Below are positions 31,894 through 39,058 of a stretch of DNA of 40,759 bases, in pieces. Within the stretch, counting starts at the first letter, position 1. Each line of letters starts with the position of its first letter. Location: assembly GCA_002083515.1 (NCBI GenBank), contig LWDN01000061.1:1-40759 (forward strand), read 5' to 3'. The notes under the pieces are model-generated. The model was not told the DNA's origin. It worked only from the letters and a program-made list of their open reading frames with translations, and made no database searches. The stretch comes from Proteobacteria bacterium HN_bin10. Lineage in GTDB: Bacteria; Pseudomonadota; Alphaproteobacteria; Caulobacterales; Aquidulcibacteraceae. Made by a program: the position numbers and the translations under genes.

Positions 31894-33381
31894 ATGCAGC
31901 TTTCACGTCGCGGCCTGATGGCCAATGCCGTTGCGCTTGGCGCGCTGACGACCGCAACCGCGTGCAACCGCGCTGCGCCCACCGACGCGCTGGGCGATCT
32001 CGACGCCACCGGCGTGGCGGCCGCGATCCGCAATGGCGACATTACCGCCGCCGAGGCGCTGGAAGCGGCGATCGCGCGCAGCGAAAGCGTCAACGGCGAG
32101 CTCAATTTCATCGCCTCGCCGCTCTACGAATACGGGCGCGCCCGCGCCGCCGAGACGTTGAGCGGCCCCTTCGCCGGCGTGCCGACACTCATCAAAGATC
32201 TGATGCCGATGACCGGCCAGCCGACCAAGTACGGCAGCCGCGCCTTCGCCAACAATGTCGCCGACCAGCAGCCGCCTTACATGGACGCGCTGCTCGCCGC
32301 GGGCCTGGTGCCGTTCGGCAAGTCGACAACGCCGGAATTCGGCCTCACCGCCACCACCGAGACTCTGCTCGGCGGCGCCACCAAAAATCCCTGGGATGTC
32401 ACGCGATCCAGCGGCGGCTCCTCCGGCGGCGCGGCGGTGGCGGTGGCGGCGCGGGTCGTGCCGATCGCGCATGCCAGCGACGGCGGCGGCTCGATCCGGA
32501 TTCCGTCCTCCTGCAACGGCCTGGTCGGCCTCAAGCCATCGCGCGGGCGTAGCGTACCGCAAGGGCGCGCCGACAGCGGCATCGACATTTCGGTCAGCGG
32601 TTGCGTCAGCCGCAGTGTCCGCGACACGGCAGCTTGGCTCGCGGCCACCGAAGCCAGCGGCGATGGCGCCGCCTTCGCGCCGGTGGGCGTCGTCACCGCC
32701 CCAAACACGCAGCGCCTGCGCATCGCCCTCGACATTCCGAACGCACTCGGGCGCGAACCCGATGCCGAAGTGCGCGCCGCCGTGGAGGCTACGGCAGAGC
32801 TTTGCCGCTCGCTCGGCCACACCGTGAGCGAAGGCCGCCCGCAACTCGACGGTCCGCAATTCACCGCCGACTTCATCCTGCTCTGGGCGGCGGGCGCACA
32901 AGAGGTGGTGCAGCTGGTGCAAGCCCAAGCCGGTCCCGATGCGCCGCTCGATCAATTGCTCGAGCCGCTAACGCTCGGCCTCGCCGAGCACTCGCGCACG
33001 CAAGGTCCGGCGGCGCTGCAAGCGGCGATCGGACGGCTGCGCGCCATCGAGGCCGCCTACGCCGCCTTCTTCGAAAACGGCGCCGATGTGTACCTCACGC
33101 CGGTGCTGGCGAAACCGCCGATCGAACTGGGCGTCATCGACGGGGCCAAGGGCATGGCCGCGTTCGAGACGCTCTCGGACTATGTCGGCTATACGCCGCT
33201 GCAGAACGTCGCCGGCGCGCCGGCGATGAGCCTGCCGTTGGCGTGGTCGTCGGCAGGCCTGCCGATCGGCCTGCATTTCTCGGCGGCGAAGGGTCAGGAA
33301 AAGCGGCTCTTGGAACTTGCCTATGAGCTTGAACAGGCGCAGCCCTGGGCCGATAGGAAGCCTGGGGTCAACGCGGGCTGA
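31894..33381 (+). CDS. Exported amidase (amidase-signature family)
   Basis: This 495-residue amidase-signature hydrolase uses a Ser-cisSer-Lys triad: the Lys lies in TLIKDLMP (near 108), and the serines in SRSSGGSSGGAAVAV-like RSSGGSSGGAAVA and GGGSIRIPSS. Family members hydrolyse carboxamides, ureas or carbamates. The N-terminus starts MQLSRRGLMANAVALGA and has a lipobox ending TATAC near residue 24, so it should be Tat-exported and lipid-anchored; this is unusual for the usually cytosolic family. AGGGGG ten bases before the ATG supports the start. Substrate unknown. Confidence 0.9.
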   Translation: MQLSRRGLMANAVALGALTTATACNRAAPTDALGDLDATGVAAAIRNGDITAAEALEAAIARSESVNGELNFIASPLYEYGRARAAETLSGPFAGVPTLIKDLMPMTGQPTKYGSRAFANNVADQQPPYMDALLAAGLVPFGKSTTPEFGLTATTETLLGGATKNPWDVTRSSGGSSGGAAVAVAARVVPIAHASDGGGSIRIPSSCNGLVGLKPSRGRSVPQGRADSGIDISVSGCVSRSVRDTAAWLAATEASGDGAAFAPVGVVTAPNTQRLRIALDIPNALGREPDAEVRAAVEATAELCRSLGHTVSEGRPQLDGPQFTADFILLWAAGAQEVVQLVQAQAGPDAPLDQLLEPLTLGLAEHSRTQGPAALQAAIGRLRAIEAAYAAFFENGADVYLTPVLAKPPIELGVIDGAKGMAAFETLSDYVGYTPLQNVAGAPAMSLPLAWSSAGLPIGLHFSAAKGQEKRLLELAYELEQAQPWADRKPGVNAG

Positions 33382-33429
33382 GCGCCCGTTCCACACTCCC
33401 GCCCTGTTTGCGAGATACCGGCGAGTCCC

Positions 33430-33846
33430 ATGACGTTTCGCGCCTTCATCTGCGCCGTATTGATAGCGTCCGCGGCCATGCCGGCGGCGGCGCAACAGCA
33501 GCCGCGCCGCCAGCCGCAGCCGCAGACACAAGCGCAGCCGGCGCGCGGCGAAGACTGGTATCGCGGCCAGTTGGTCGAACTCGCGGAAGTCCTGGGCGGC
33601 GCGCATTATCTGCGCATCGCCTGCGACGGCCGCGGCGACCAACGCTGGCGCGATTACATGCGCGGCGTGATCCAGCGCGAGCCCACGTATAACGGCATTC
33701 TCGTCGAAGGCTTCAATCGCGGCTACCGCCAGGAAGAGGCGCGCTTTCCGGTGTGCGATGCCACCACGCGGCAGATGGAGGCGGAGCTTCGCGCCCGCGG
33801 CCTGCGCATCGCCCAGGGCTTGAGCGCCCGTCACGCCGGTCAATAA
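33430..33846 (+). CDS. TIGR02301-family secreted protein
   Basis: This 138-residue protein has a signal peptide (about 1-21, ending AAA-QQQ) and a Gln/Pro-rich linker up to residue 38. The conserved domain reads WYRGQLVELAEVLGGAHYLRIAC and QRWRDYM, with VEGFNRGYR and FPVCDATTRQ; two cysteines (in RIACDG and PVCDA) probably form a disulfide. The family is common in alphaproteobacteria and has no known function. The next gene starts two bases after its stop, so the pair is probably cotranscribed. Confidence 0.8.
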   Translation: MTFRAFICAVLIASAAMPAAAQQQPRRQPQPQTQAQPARGEDWYRGQLVELAEVLGGAHYLRIACDGRGDQRWRDYMRGVIQREPTYNGILVEGFNRGYRQEEARFPVCDATTRQMEAELRARGLRIAQGLSARHAGQ

Positions 33847-33848
33847 CC

Positions 33849-34082
33849 ATGAGCGCCGACGATCCCGACAAGAAGGGCCGCGCACTGCAGCTCATTCTCG
33901 ATGCCTGGGACACAGCCCTCGCCGACGGCGCCGAGGCCGAAGTGATCGCCTCGGTCGCCATTTATGCGGCGCTCGCCGACATGGTGGATCGCTACGGCGA
34001 AGACGCCGTCGCCGAATTCTGCGCATCGCTGCCCGAACGCACGCGGCGGGGTGAATTTACGCTGCGGGCGAACGAGCCGTAA
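33849..34082 (+). CDS. Conserved hypothetical 77-residue protein
   Basis: The 77-residue protein is helical, acidic and lacks Cys-rich or membrane features apart from one Cys. It begins MSADDPDKKGRALQLILD and shows VIASVAIYAALADMVDRYG, with an FCASLPERTRRGEF end. The two-base gap after the TIGR02301 gene indicates an operon. I know similar short proteins only as unannotated alphaproteobacterial genes next to TIGR02301. A type D repeat follows immediately. Confidence 0.75.
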   Translation: MSADDPDKKGRALQLILDAWDTALADGAEAEVIASVAIYAALADMVDRYGEDAVAEFCASLPERTRRGEFTLRANEP

Positions 34083-34087
34083 TTCCT

Positions 34088-34195
34088 CGTCATTCCGGGG
34101 CAATGCGAAGCATTGAACCCGGAACCTAGGGGATGCAGTGCCGTGTGTTTGCCCTGGGTTCCGGGTTCTCAGCTGCGCTGAGCCCCGGAATGACG
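34088..34195. repeat. Intergenic palindromic repeat, type D (intact)
   Basis: CGTCATTCCGGGG at 34088-34100 pairs perfectly with CCCCGGAATGACG at 34183-34195. Inside, GAACCCGGAACC at 34115-34126 pairs perfectly with GGTTCCGGGTTC at 34157-34168. The core is CCTAGGGG. It fills the gap between convergent genes and could terminate both transcripts. Confidence 0.9.
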
Positions 34196-34203
34196 CGGAA
34201 AAT

Positions 34204-34656
34204 TCAGCGACTCGCCCACGCCTCCTCCAGCCACGCCAAGTCTGGCGCGCCTGCTTCCGGCGCGCCCGCGCGGGCGAGAAAGAGATGGCGAACGATCTCA
34301 GCCTGGCGCTCGATATTGTACCCGCTGAGTTTCGGCGCTTGCGGCTTGTAGGCGTAGGCGCCCTTTCCCAAAGCGCCGAGTTTGGCGCCCGCCAACACGA
34401 CGCCGCGCGCCGCCTGCCAGACATGCGTCAGTTCGTGGACGAACCAGCCCTGCTCCGTGCGCGACGCGTCGGCGAAATCCCAGGCCGCGCGCCATTTCGA
34501 AAACACGATGGTGCGTCCCACCGGCACCATGGCGCCGAAACCGAGCGGCGGCGCCTGGTAGATGCGCACTTTCGGCCAATCGATCTCGTCGCCGAACACC
34601 GAGCGCCCGAGCGCGATCTCGCCTTCGCTCAACACCCGGCTCTGGCCGGGCTTCAT
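34204..34656 (-). CDS. HExxH metallopeptidase-like protein (Vgr-related/DUF4157-like)
   Basis: At 150 residues it contains HELTHVWQ at 74-81, a zincin active-site motif, preceded by an SKWRAAWDFA segment and followed by KPQAPKLSGYNIERQAEIV, where Glu may be the third ligand. Its compact size matches 'Vgr-related protein' annotations and DUF4157-like domains, often associated with toxin or secretion loci; none is seen here. A GTG 21 bases further up (34677) is an alternative start. It is divergent from the macrodomain gene, sharing a control region that contains a hairpin repeat. Confidence 0.75.
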   Translation of the reverse strand: MKPGQSRVLSEGEIALGRSVFGDEIDWPKVRIYQAPPLGFGAMVPVGRTIVFSKWRAAWDFADASRTEQGWFVHELTHVWQAARGVVLAGAKLGALGKGAYAYKPQAPKLSGYNIERQAEIVRHLFLARAGAPEAGAPDLAWLEEAWASR

Positions 34657-34717
34657 AAGGTCTTGGCGCTTCTCCACCCGGCCAGTGTGAACACAAATTG
34701 CGCTGAGTGACCACGCC

Positions 34718-34786
34718 GGTGACACACACTATTTCGCTGGATAGTTTTTCATCTTGGCGCCAGGCGCCAAAATGGTGTGTGTCACC
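34718..34786. promoter_or_regulatory. Three-way hairpin element covering the macrodomain start codon (type A-like)
   Basis: The outer arms GGTGACACACAC at 34718-34729 and GTGTGTGTCACC at 34775-34786 are perfect 12-bp inverted copies. Inside are ACTAT/ATAGT (34728-34732, 34741-34745) and a perfect 17-bp palindrome TTGGCGCC-A-GGCGCCAA at 34754-34770. The ATG of the macrodomain gene (34772) lies just inside the right arm. The outer arm matches the start of the type A repeat. It occupies the control region between two divergent genes. Confidence 0.8.
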
Positions 34787-35308
34787 CTGGTGGGCGCGCC
34801 GTTCGAAATCATGGTGGGGCGGATCGAGACCTTGGCGCTCGACGCCGTCGTCAACGCCGCCAACCGCCAGTTGGCGCCGGGCGCGGGCGTCGACGGCGCG
34901 TTACGCGCGGCGGCGGGCCCACGGCTGACTGAGGCGACCGCGAAAATCCCGCCCATCCTCACCGGCGAAGCGGTCATCACGCCCGGCTTCGACGCGCCGA
35001 TGAAGTTCATCATCCACACCGCCGCGCCGATCTGGACCGAGCCTGGCCCCGAAGGCGCCAAAGTGGCGGGGCTGGCCAAGTGCTACAGCTCCTCGATCAA
35101 GATGGCGGCTTCGCGCGGGTTCGAGAGCATCGCGTTTCCGTGTCTTGGCACCGGCATTTACGGCTGGCCGCGCGGCTTCGCCTGCGCCATCGCGATCGCC
35201 GCGTGCGAACAGGAATTGGCCAACGCCCCGAAACTGAAACGCCTGGTGTTCTGCTGCTTCACCGAAGACGACGCGAAGATTTATCGGGACGGGTTGGGGG
35301 TAAGCTGA
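34772..35308 (+). CDS. Macrodomain (ADP-ribose-binding) protein
   Basis: The 178-residue single macrodomain shows DAVVNAANRQLAPGAGVDGALRAAAGP (about residues 24-50), the ADP-ribose-binding loop, HTAAPIW, and a second loop CLGTGIYGWPRG near 124-135. Members remove ADP-ribose from proteins or hydrolyse O-acetyl-ADP-ribose. The gene can start at ATG 34772 (used) or internally at 34811; the first 13 codons partly lie in an inverted repeat. The family's first strand (FEIMVGRIETLAL) begins around residue 12, so the extra leader may be non-functional. A type B repeat follows five bases after the stop. Confidence 0.9.
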   Translation: MVCVTLVGAPFEIMVGRIETLALDAVVNAANRQLAPGAGVDGALRAAAGPRLTEATAKIPPILTGEAVITPGFDAPMKFIIHTAAPIWTEPGPEGAKVAGLAKCYSSSIKMAASRGFESIAFPCLGTGIYGWPRGFACAIAIAACEQELANAPKLKRLVFCCFTEDDAKIYRDGLGVS

Positions 35309-35312
35309 ATGT

Positions 35313-35449
35313 GGACCGCCGGCGTCCTCGCCGGCCAACACTAGCGTTTGCAGGTTGGAACGCGCGCTTCCAAGCGCGCACGCGGCGCGGGACGCGCCGC
35401 GCTCACATTTCCAACCACCTGTGCATGCCGGCGAGGGCGCCGGCGGTCC
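35313..35449. repeat. Intergenic palindromic repeat, type B (intact outer arms)
   Basis: Outer arms 35313-35335 and 35427-35449 are inverted copies with one mismatch (starting GGACCGCCGGCG). Inner palindromic blocks include GGTTGGAACGCGCGC and AAGCGCGCACGCGGC. It sits between the macrodomain gene and the RHH/MazF operon. Confidence 0.85.
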
Positions 35450-35480
35450 ATACTGGGCGACAGGCCTACAATGTTGCCGT

Positions 35481-35508
35481 TTACTTCATCCCACCTCGGT
35501 GGTATATT
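35481..35508 (+). promoter_or_regulatory. Candidate promoter/operator of the RHH/MazF module
   Basis: TTACTT at 35481-35486 and TATATT at 35503-35508 are 16 bp apart. The spacer contains CCACC-TC-GGTGG (35491-35502), an inverted repeat placed where a ribbon-helix-helix protein could block RNA polymerase. The -10 box ends six bases before ATG 35515, so the transcript would be leaderless; no ribosome binding site is visible. All by inspection. Confidence 0.5.
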
Positions 35509-35514
35509 GGTAGT

Positions 35515-35751
35515 ATGAAAATCAAGACTTCGCTGACGCTCTCGGAAGATCTGGTGGCGCGCCTAGATCGGCTGGCGCCGCCTTACGTCTCGCGCTCCTC
35601 GTTCATCGAGGACATTCTGCGCGATTATGTCGAGGGCCGCGCCCAGGCCCGGCGCGAGGCGCGCGAAGTGGCGCAGCTCAACCGCAGCGCCGCCGATCTG
35701 AACGATGAAATGAAGGACGCGCTGTCCTTCCAAGCCGACGCGCGCGAGTGA
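35515..35751 (+). CDS. Ribbon-helix-helix antitoxin
   Basis: This 78-residue protein starts with MKIKTSLTLSEDLVARLDRLAPPYVSRSSFIEDILRDYV, the CopG-like RHH fold (strand at 2-8, helices at 11-22 and 27-40), followed by a helical charged tail (AQARREAREVAQL) for toxin contact. GTGA at its end overlaps the MazF-like toxin start. It is expected to bind the palindrome upstream and repress its own operon. Confidence 0.9.
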   Translation: MKIKTSLTLSEDLVARLDRLAPPYVSRSSFIEDILRDYVEGRAQARREAREVAQLNRSAADLNDEMKDALSFQADARE

Positions 35752-36074
35752 AGCGGGGCGAGCTTTACCGCGTCAGACGCCCGCCGGGCGATCCAAAGCC
35801 CGCGCGGGTGTTCGTCATCGTCAGCCGGCAATCGCTGATCGACTCGAATTTCTCTGCCGTCATGTGCGCGCCGGTGTTTTCGCGCCGCCACGGCTTGCCG
35901 AGCGAGGTCGCGGTCGGCGAGGTCGAAGGCCTGAAACACGCCAGCGCCGTCCTGTGCGACGGCCTGATGAGCATCGAGAAGGCGCGCCTCACCGATTTTG
36001 TCGGCGAACTATCGCCGGCGAAACTGCGCGAACTCGACCGCGCGCTCGCCGCGGCGCTGTCGCTGCGGAGCTGA
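35748..36074 (+). CDS. MazF/PemK-family toxin
   Basis: The 108-residue protein starts at GTG 35748, inside the end of the antitoxin gene. It begins MKRGELYRVRRPPGDPKPARVFVIVSRQSLID, the beta-barrel entry of the PemK/MazF fold. FSAVMCAPVFSRRHGLPSEV in the middle corresponds to the active-site strands, and ALCDGLMSIEK-like VLCDGLMSIEKARL follows near 67-80. MazF enzymes cut mRNA at short sequences. The stop codon is next to that of the convergent pyrC gene. Confidence 0.87.
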   Translation: MKRGELYRVRRPPGDPKPARVFVIVSRQSLIDSNFSAVMCAPVFSRRHGLPSEVAVGEVEGLKHASAVLCDGLMSIEKARLTDFVGELSPAKLRELDRALAAALSLRS

Positions 36075-36076
36075 GA

Positions 36077-37123
36077 CTAGGAAGCCACCGCCCCCGCAAA
36101 TCGCCACCCCAGCCTGGCGCCGGCATGGAACGGCACGATCTCCGCTCCGCCAGCGCTAATGCGCGCGGGTACGGATTGGGACTCGCGTTCGAGAATAATC
36201 CGCTCCTCGTTCAGAGGCAGCCCATAAAAGCGCGGTCCGTGCTCCGACGCGAAAGCCTCCAGCCGGTCGAGCGCGCCCTCTTCCTCGAACACCTTGGCGT
36301 AGCTTTCGAGCGCGTGCGGCGCGCTGAACACGCCGGCGCAGCCGCAGGCCGCCTCCTTGGCGCTGACCGCATGCGGCGCGGAATCGGTGCCGAGGAAGAA
36401 CTTAGGCAATCCCGAGGTCGCCGCCTTGCGCAGCGCCAGGCGATGATGTTCGCGCTTGGCGATGGGCAAGCAATAGAAGTGCGGCCGCATGCCGCCCTCG
36501 AACATGGCGTTGCGGTTGTAGTCGAGATGATGCGCCGTAATCGTCGCCGCCAGCGTGGCCGGCCCCTCGGCGACGAACGTCGCCGCCTCTTCCGTGGTGA
36601 TGTGCTCAAGCACGATTTTGAGCCCGGGAAAATCGCGCACGAGCTTCGACAAGATGCGCTCGATGAACACCGCTTCGCGGTCGAAGACATCGACATGCTT
36701 GTCCGTCACCTCGCCGTGCAGCAGCAGCGGCATGCCGATGCGCTGCATCGTCTCCAGCGCCGCGCGGATATTGCGGATGTCCGTCACGCCGCGGCTGGAG
36801 TTGGTGGTCGCGTGCGCGGGATAGAGCTTGCACGCCGTAAACACGCCGGCGGCGAACCCGCGCTCGATCTCGCCGGCATCGATGTCGTCGGTCAAGTAGC
36901 AGGTCATCAGCGGCGTGAAGGAAAGCCCGGGCTCAAGCGCCGCCAGGATGCGCGATCTATAGGCCTCAGCCGCCGCGACCGTGGTGACCGGCGGATCGAG
37001 GTTGGGCATGACGATGGCGCGCGCGAACTGCCGGGCGGTGAAATTGACCACGCCCGCGAGCATCGGCCCGTCCCTCAGGTGGACGTGCCAATCGTCCGGC
37101 CGGCGCATCACGAACCCACTCAC
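36077..37123 (-). CDS. pyrC: Dihydroorotase (class II)
   Basis: The 348-residue zinc enzyme closes carbamoyl-aspartate to dihydroorotate in pyrimidine synthesis. Metal ligands are visible: His13 and His15 in DWHVHLRDG, carbamylated Lys99 in CKLYPAHATTNSS, His136 in LLLHGEVTD, His174 in VLEHITT and Asp247 in FLGTDSAPH. The class II form (about 345 residues, as in E. coli) is established by RDGPMLAGVV and LYPAHATTNS. The ATG overlaps the stop of the glycosyltransferase gene by four bases, so the two are coupled. Confidence 0.95.
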   Translation of the reverse strand: MSGFVMRRPDDWHVHLRDGPMLAGVVNFTARQFARAIVMPNLDPPVTTVAAAEAYRSRILAALEPGLSFTPLMTCYLTDDIDAGEIERGFAAGVFTACKLYPAHATTNSSRGVTDIRNIRAALETMQRIGMPLLLHGEVTDKHVDVFDREAVFIERILSKLVRDFPGLKIVLEHITTEEAATFVAEGPATLAATITAHHLDYNRNAMFEGGMRPHFYCLPIAKREHHRLALRKAATSGLPKFFLGTDSAPHAVSAKEAACGCAGVFSAPHALESYAKVFEEEGALDRLEAFASEHGPRFYGLPLNEERIILERESQSVPARISAGGAEIVPFHAGARLGWRFAGAVAS

Positions 37124-38046
37124 CTCAAGCCTCCGGCGTGCAGCAACTCCAACGCCGCAGCCTCTACCGCGTCGATGCCGATGCCGTCCATGGCCGTGCT
37201 GGGATCGAGCGCCGCTTCCTCGAAACGCGTGCCGCGCAGCGTGCGGGCGCGCGGTCCGCGCGGGGCGCGCACGCGCTCGTCGGTCGGGCCGAATAAGGTC
37301 AGCGTCGCTGCGCCCATGGCCGCGGCGATGTGCGTCAATGCATTGTCATTGCCGATGCAGAGCGTAGCGCCCTCGGCCAGCGCGGCGGCGCCGAGCAGAT
37401 CGAGACCGGCGCCGGAGGCCTCGACGCCGTCGGCGTCGAGGCTGGCGACGATGCGCGCGGCGATCTCGGCGTCGCGCGGCGCGGCTGAAAGCACGACGAT
37501 GCGCGCGCCGGTAAGCGCGCCCGTGACCAGGCGGCGGGCGACGGCGGCGAAGCGCTCGTGCGGCCATCGCTTGGCCTCGGCATTGCCGCCAGGCGCCAAC
37601 AGAAGCACCGGCGCCGCATCCGGCGCAATCGCCGCGGCTTCGGCGCGCGCGCGCTGGTCAAGCCAGATAACGGGATCGAGCGTCCGCTCCGCCCCGACCA
37701 ACTCGCTCAAGTCCTCGGCGAAATGACGCAAAGCCTTCGGTTGCGCCCGCACGATGCGGCGCTTGGCCGGAATCACGATCGAGGCCGCCGAGCCGCGCAG
37801 ATCGAGCGCAACGTCGAAACGCCGGCCGCGCCGCGCCCACGCCAGCTCGATGAACGGGCCGACATCGCCGGCGCCTTCGATTGTGTATTTCGCCTTCAGC
37901 CCCGGTGCGGCGCGAAAGAGCGGCGCGGCGTCGGCGCCGGTGAGGATGGTCAGCTGGTCGCCCTCGCCCAGCACATGCGCCAACGCCCCCGTGGCCAGCA
38001 CGGTTTCGCCGAGATCGGCGGGCGCGAGGAAAAGGACCGAGGCCAT
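37120..38046 (-). CDS. Glycosyltransferase family 9 (heptosyltransferase-like)
   Basis: The 308-residue protein has the two-domain layout of GT9: MASVLFLAPADLGETVLATGALAHVL at the N-terminus, then RRFDVALDLRGSAAS; and in the C-terminal domain LLLAPGGNAEAKRWPHERFAAVARRL and CIGNDNALTHIAAAMGAATLTLFGPT. GT9 enzymes add heptose to lipopolysaccharide core with ADP-heptose. No other LPS gene is near, so it could be a divergent family member. Its coupling to pyrC is by a 4-bp overlap. Confidence 0.88.
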   Translation of the reverse strand: MASVLFLAPADLGETVLATGALAHVLGEGDQLTILTGADAAPLFRAAPGLKAKYTIEGAGDVGPFIELAWARRGRRFDVALDLRGSAASIVIPAKRRIVRAQPKALRHFAEDLSELVGAERTLDPVIWLDQRARAEAAAIAPDAAPVLLLAPGGNAEAKRWPHERFAAVARRLVTGALTGARIVVLSAAPRDAEIAARIVASLDADGVEASGAGLDLLGAAALAEGATLCIGNDNALTHIAAAMGAATLTLFGPTDERVRAPRGPRARTLRGTRFEEAALDPSTAMDGIGIDAVEAAALELLHAGGLR

Positions 38047-38140
38047 GCTTGTGGTCGGTTAAAGGCGGATGCCGGGTAAATGTGAAGTCAACAAAGCCGG
38101 CAGGGTTGCGGAGAAGTGCGCGGCAGGCCAAGTCGTGGCC

Positions 38141-38986
38141 ATGCCGCTTCGCCTCGACCGCGCCTTTCTCCGCGTTTCCGGCCCGGATGCGATCGCGTTT
38201 CTGGACAATCTGCTGACGCAGGACGTGACCAAGCTCAATGATGCGAGCGTGCTGTATTCGGCGCTGCTGACGCCGCAGGGCAAAGTTGTCGCGGACATGT
38301 TCTTGTGGGCCGAGAACGACAAACCGGCGCCAAGCGTGCTGATCGAATGCGATCCTTCGCGGAGTGCGGAGCTTCTGCGGCGGCTCAATCTCTATAGGCT
38401 TCGCGCGAAGGTCTCCATTGAAGACGTCACCGCCGGCATGAGTGCTTTCTACTCCGCTGAGCCGTTTGCCGCGGACACGGCGGATCCTCGCTTGCCAGGC
38501 ACGACGCTTGGCTTCCGCGAGTTTGGGACGATCGATGCGCCATTGACCGGCGAAGGCGATGCGGTGATCGAACACAATCGCCTCGCGCTTGGCGTGCCCG
38601 ATCTCGCGCGCGACGCCGCGCCGGAAGAAGTGTTCGCCGGCGAAGCGTTGCTGGAGGAGCTGAACGGCGTCGCCTTCGACAAGGGCTGCTTCGTCGGCCA
38701 GGAAAACGTCAGCCGGATGAAACGCCGCGCGACGACGCGAAAGAAGTTCTGCCCAATTGTGTTCGAGGGCGAGGCCATCGCCTACGGGTCGCCGGTGCTG
38801 GCGGTAGAGGCGGAGATCGGCTCGGTGCGCACCGGCGCCGCCGGCCGCGCCATGGCGCTCGTCAGGCTCGATCGCGCCCTCGACGCTGCGTCCGAGGGCA
38901 AGCCGCTGACCGCCGCCGGCCGCAGCGTTCGCCTCGATCCGCCGTCCTGGCTGATCTTGCCGCCACGGGCTGGAGAGCCGGATTGA
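38141..38986 (+). CDS. ygfZ: YgfZ-like folate-binding protein (Fe-S cluster maintenance)
   Basis: This 281-residue protein related to GcvT has the signature DKGCFVGQENVSRMKRR near residues 180-196, containing the conserved Cys183. LLTQDVTKL and LLTPQGKVVADMF stand near the N-terminus. YgfZ binds tetrahydrofolate and helps maintain or repair some Fe-S enzymes. ATG 38141 was chosen because MPLRLDRAFLRVSG fits the family start; a frame open to 38069 adds 24 unmatched residues. It is divergent from the GT9/pyrC operon, across a 94-bp gap. Confidence 0.93.
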   Translation: MPLRLDRAFLRVSGPDAIAFLDNLLTQDVTKLNDASVLYSALLTPQGKVVADMFLWAENDKPAPSVLIECDPSRSAELLRRLNLYRLRAKVSIEDVTAGMSAFYSAEPFAADTADPRLPGTTLGFREFGTIDAPLTGEGDAVIEHNRLALGVPDLARDAAPEEVFAGEALLEELNGVAFDKGCFVGQENVSRMKRRATTRKKFCPIVFEGEAIAYGSPVLAVEAEIGSVRTGAAGRAMALVRLDRALDAASEGKPLTAAGRSVRLDPPSWLILPPRAGEPD

Positions 38987-39058
38987 CGCGCGCCGCCCGC
39001 CGGGTCTAACGCCGAGCCAACGCGCTTGCCGCAAGCGCCCGCTCATCGGGGACATGCC

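Noticed and set aside
34088..34195. Structured non-coding RNA
   Set aside because: The nested palindromes are better explained as an intergenic repeat, since a second, degenerate copy occurs at 30926-31038.
35864..37726. 620-codon open frame on the plus strand
   Set aside because: Antisense to pyrC and the GT9 gene, whose metal-binding and nucleotide-sugar motifs are intact; composition is Arg/Ala/His-rich as in shadow frames.
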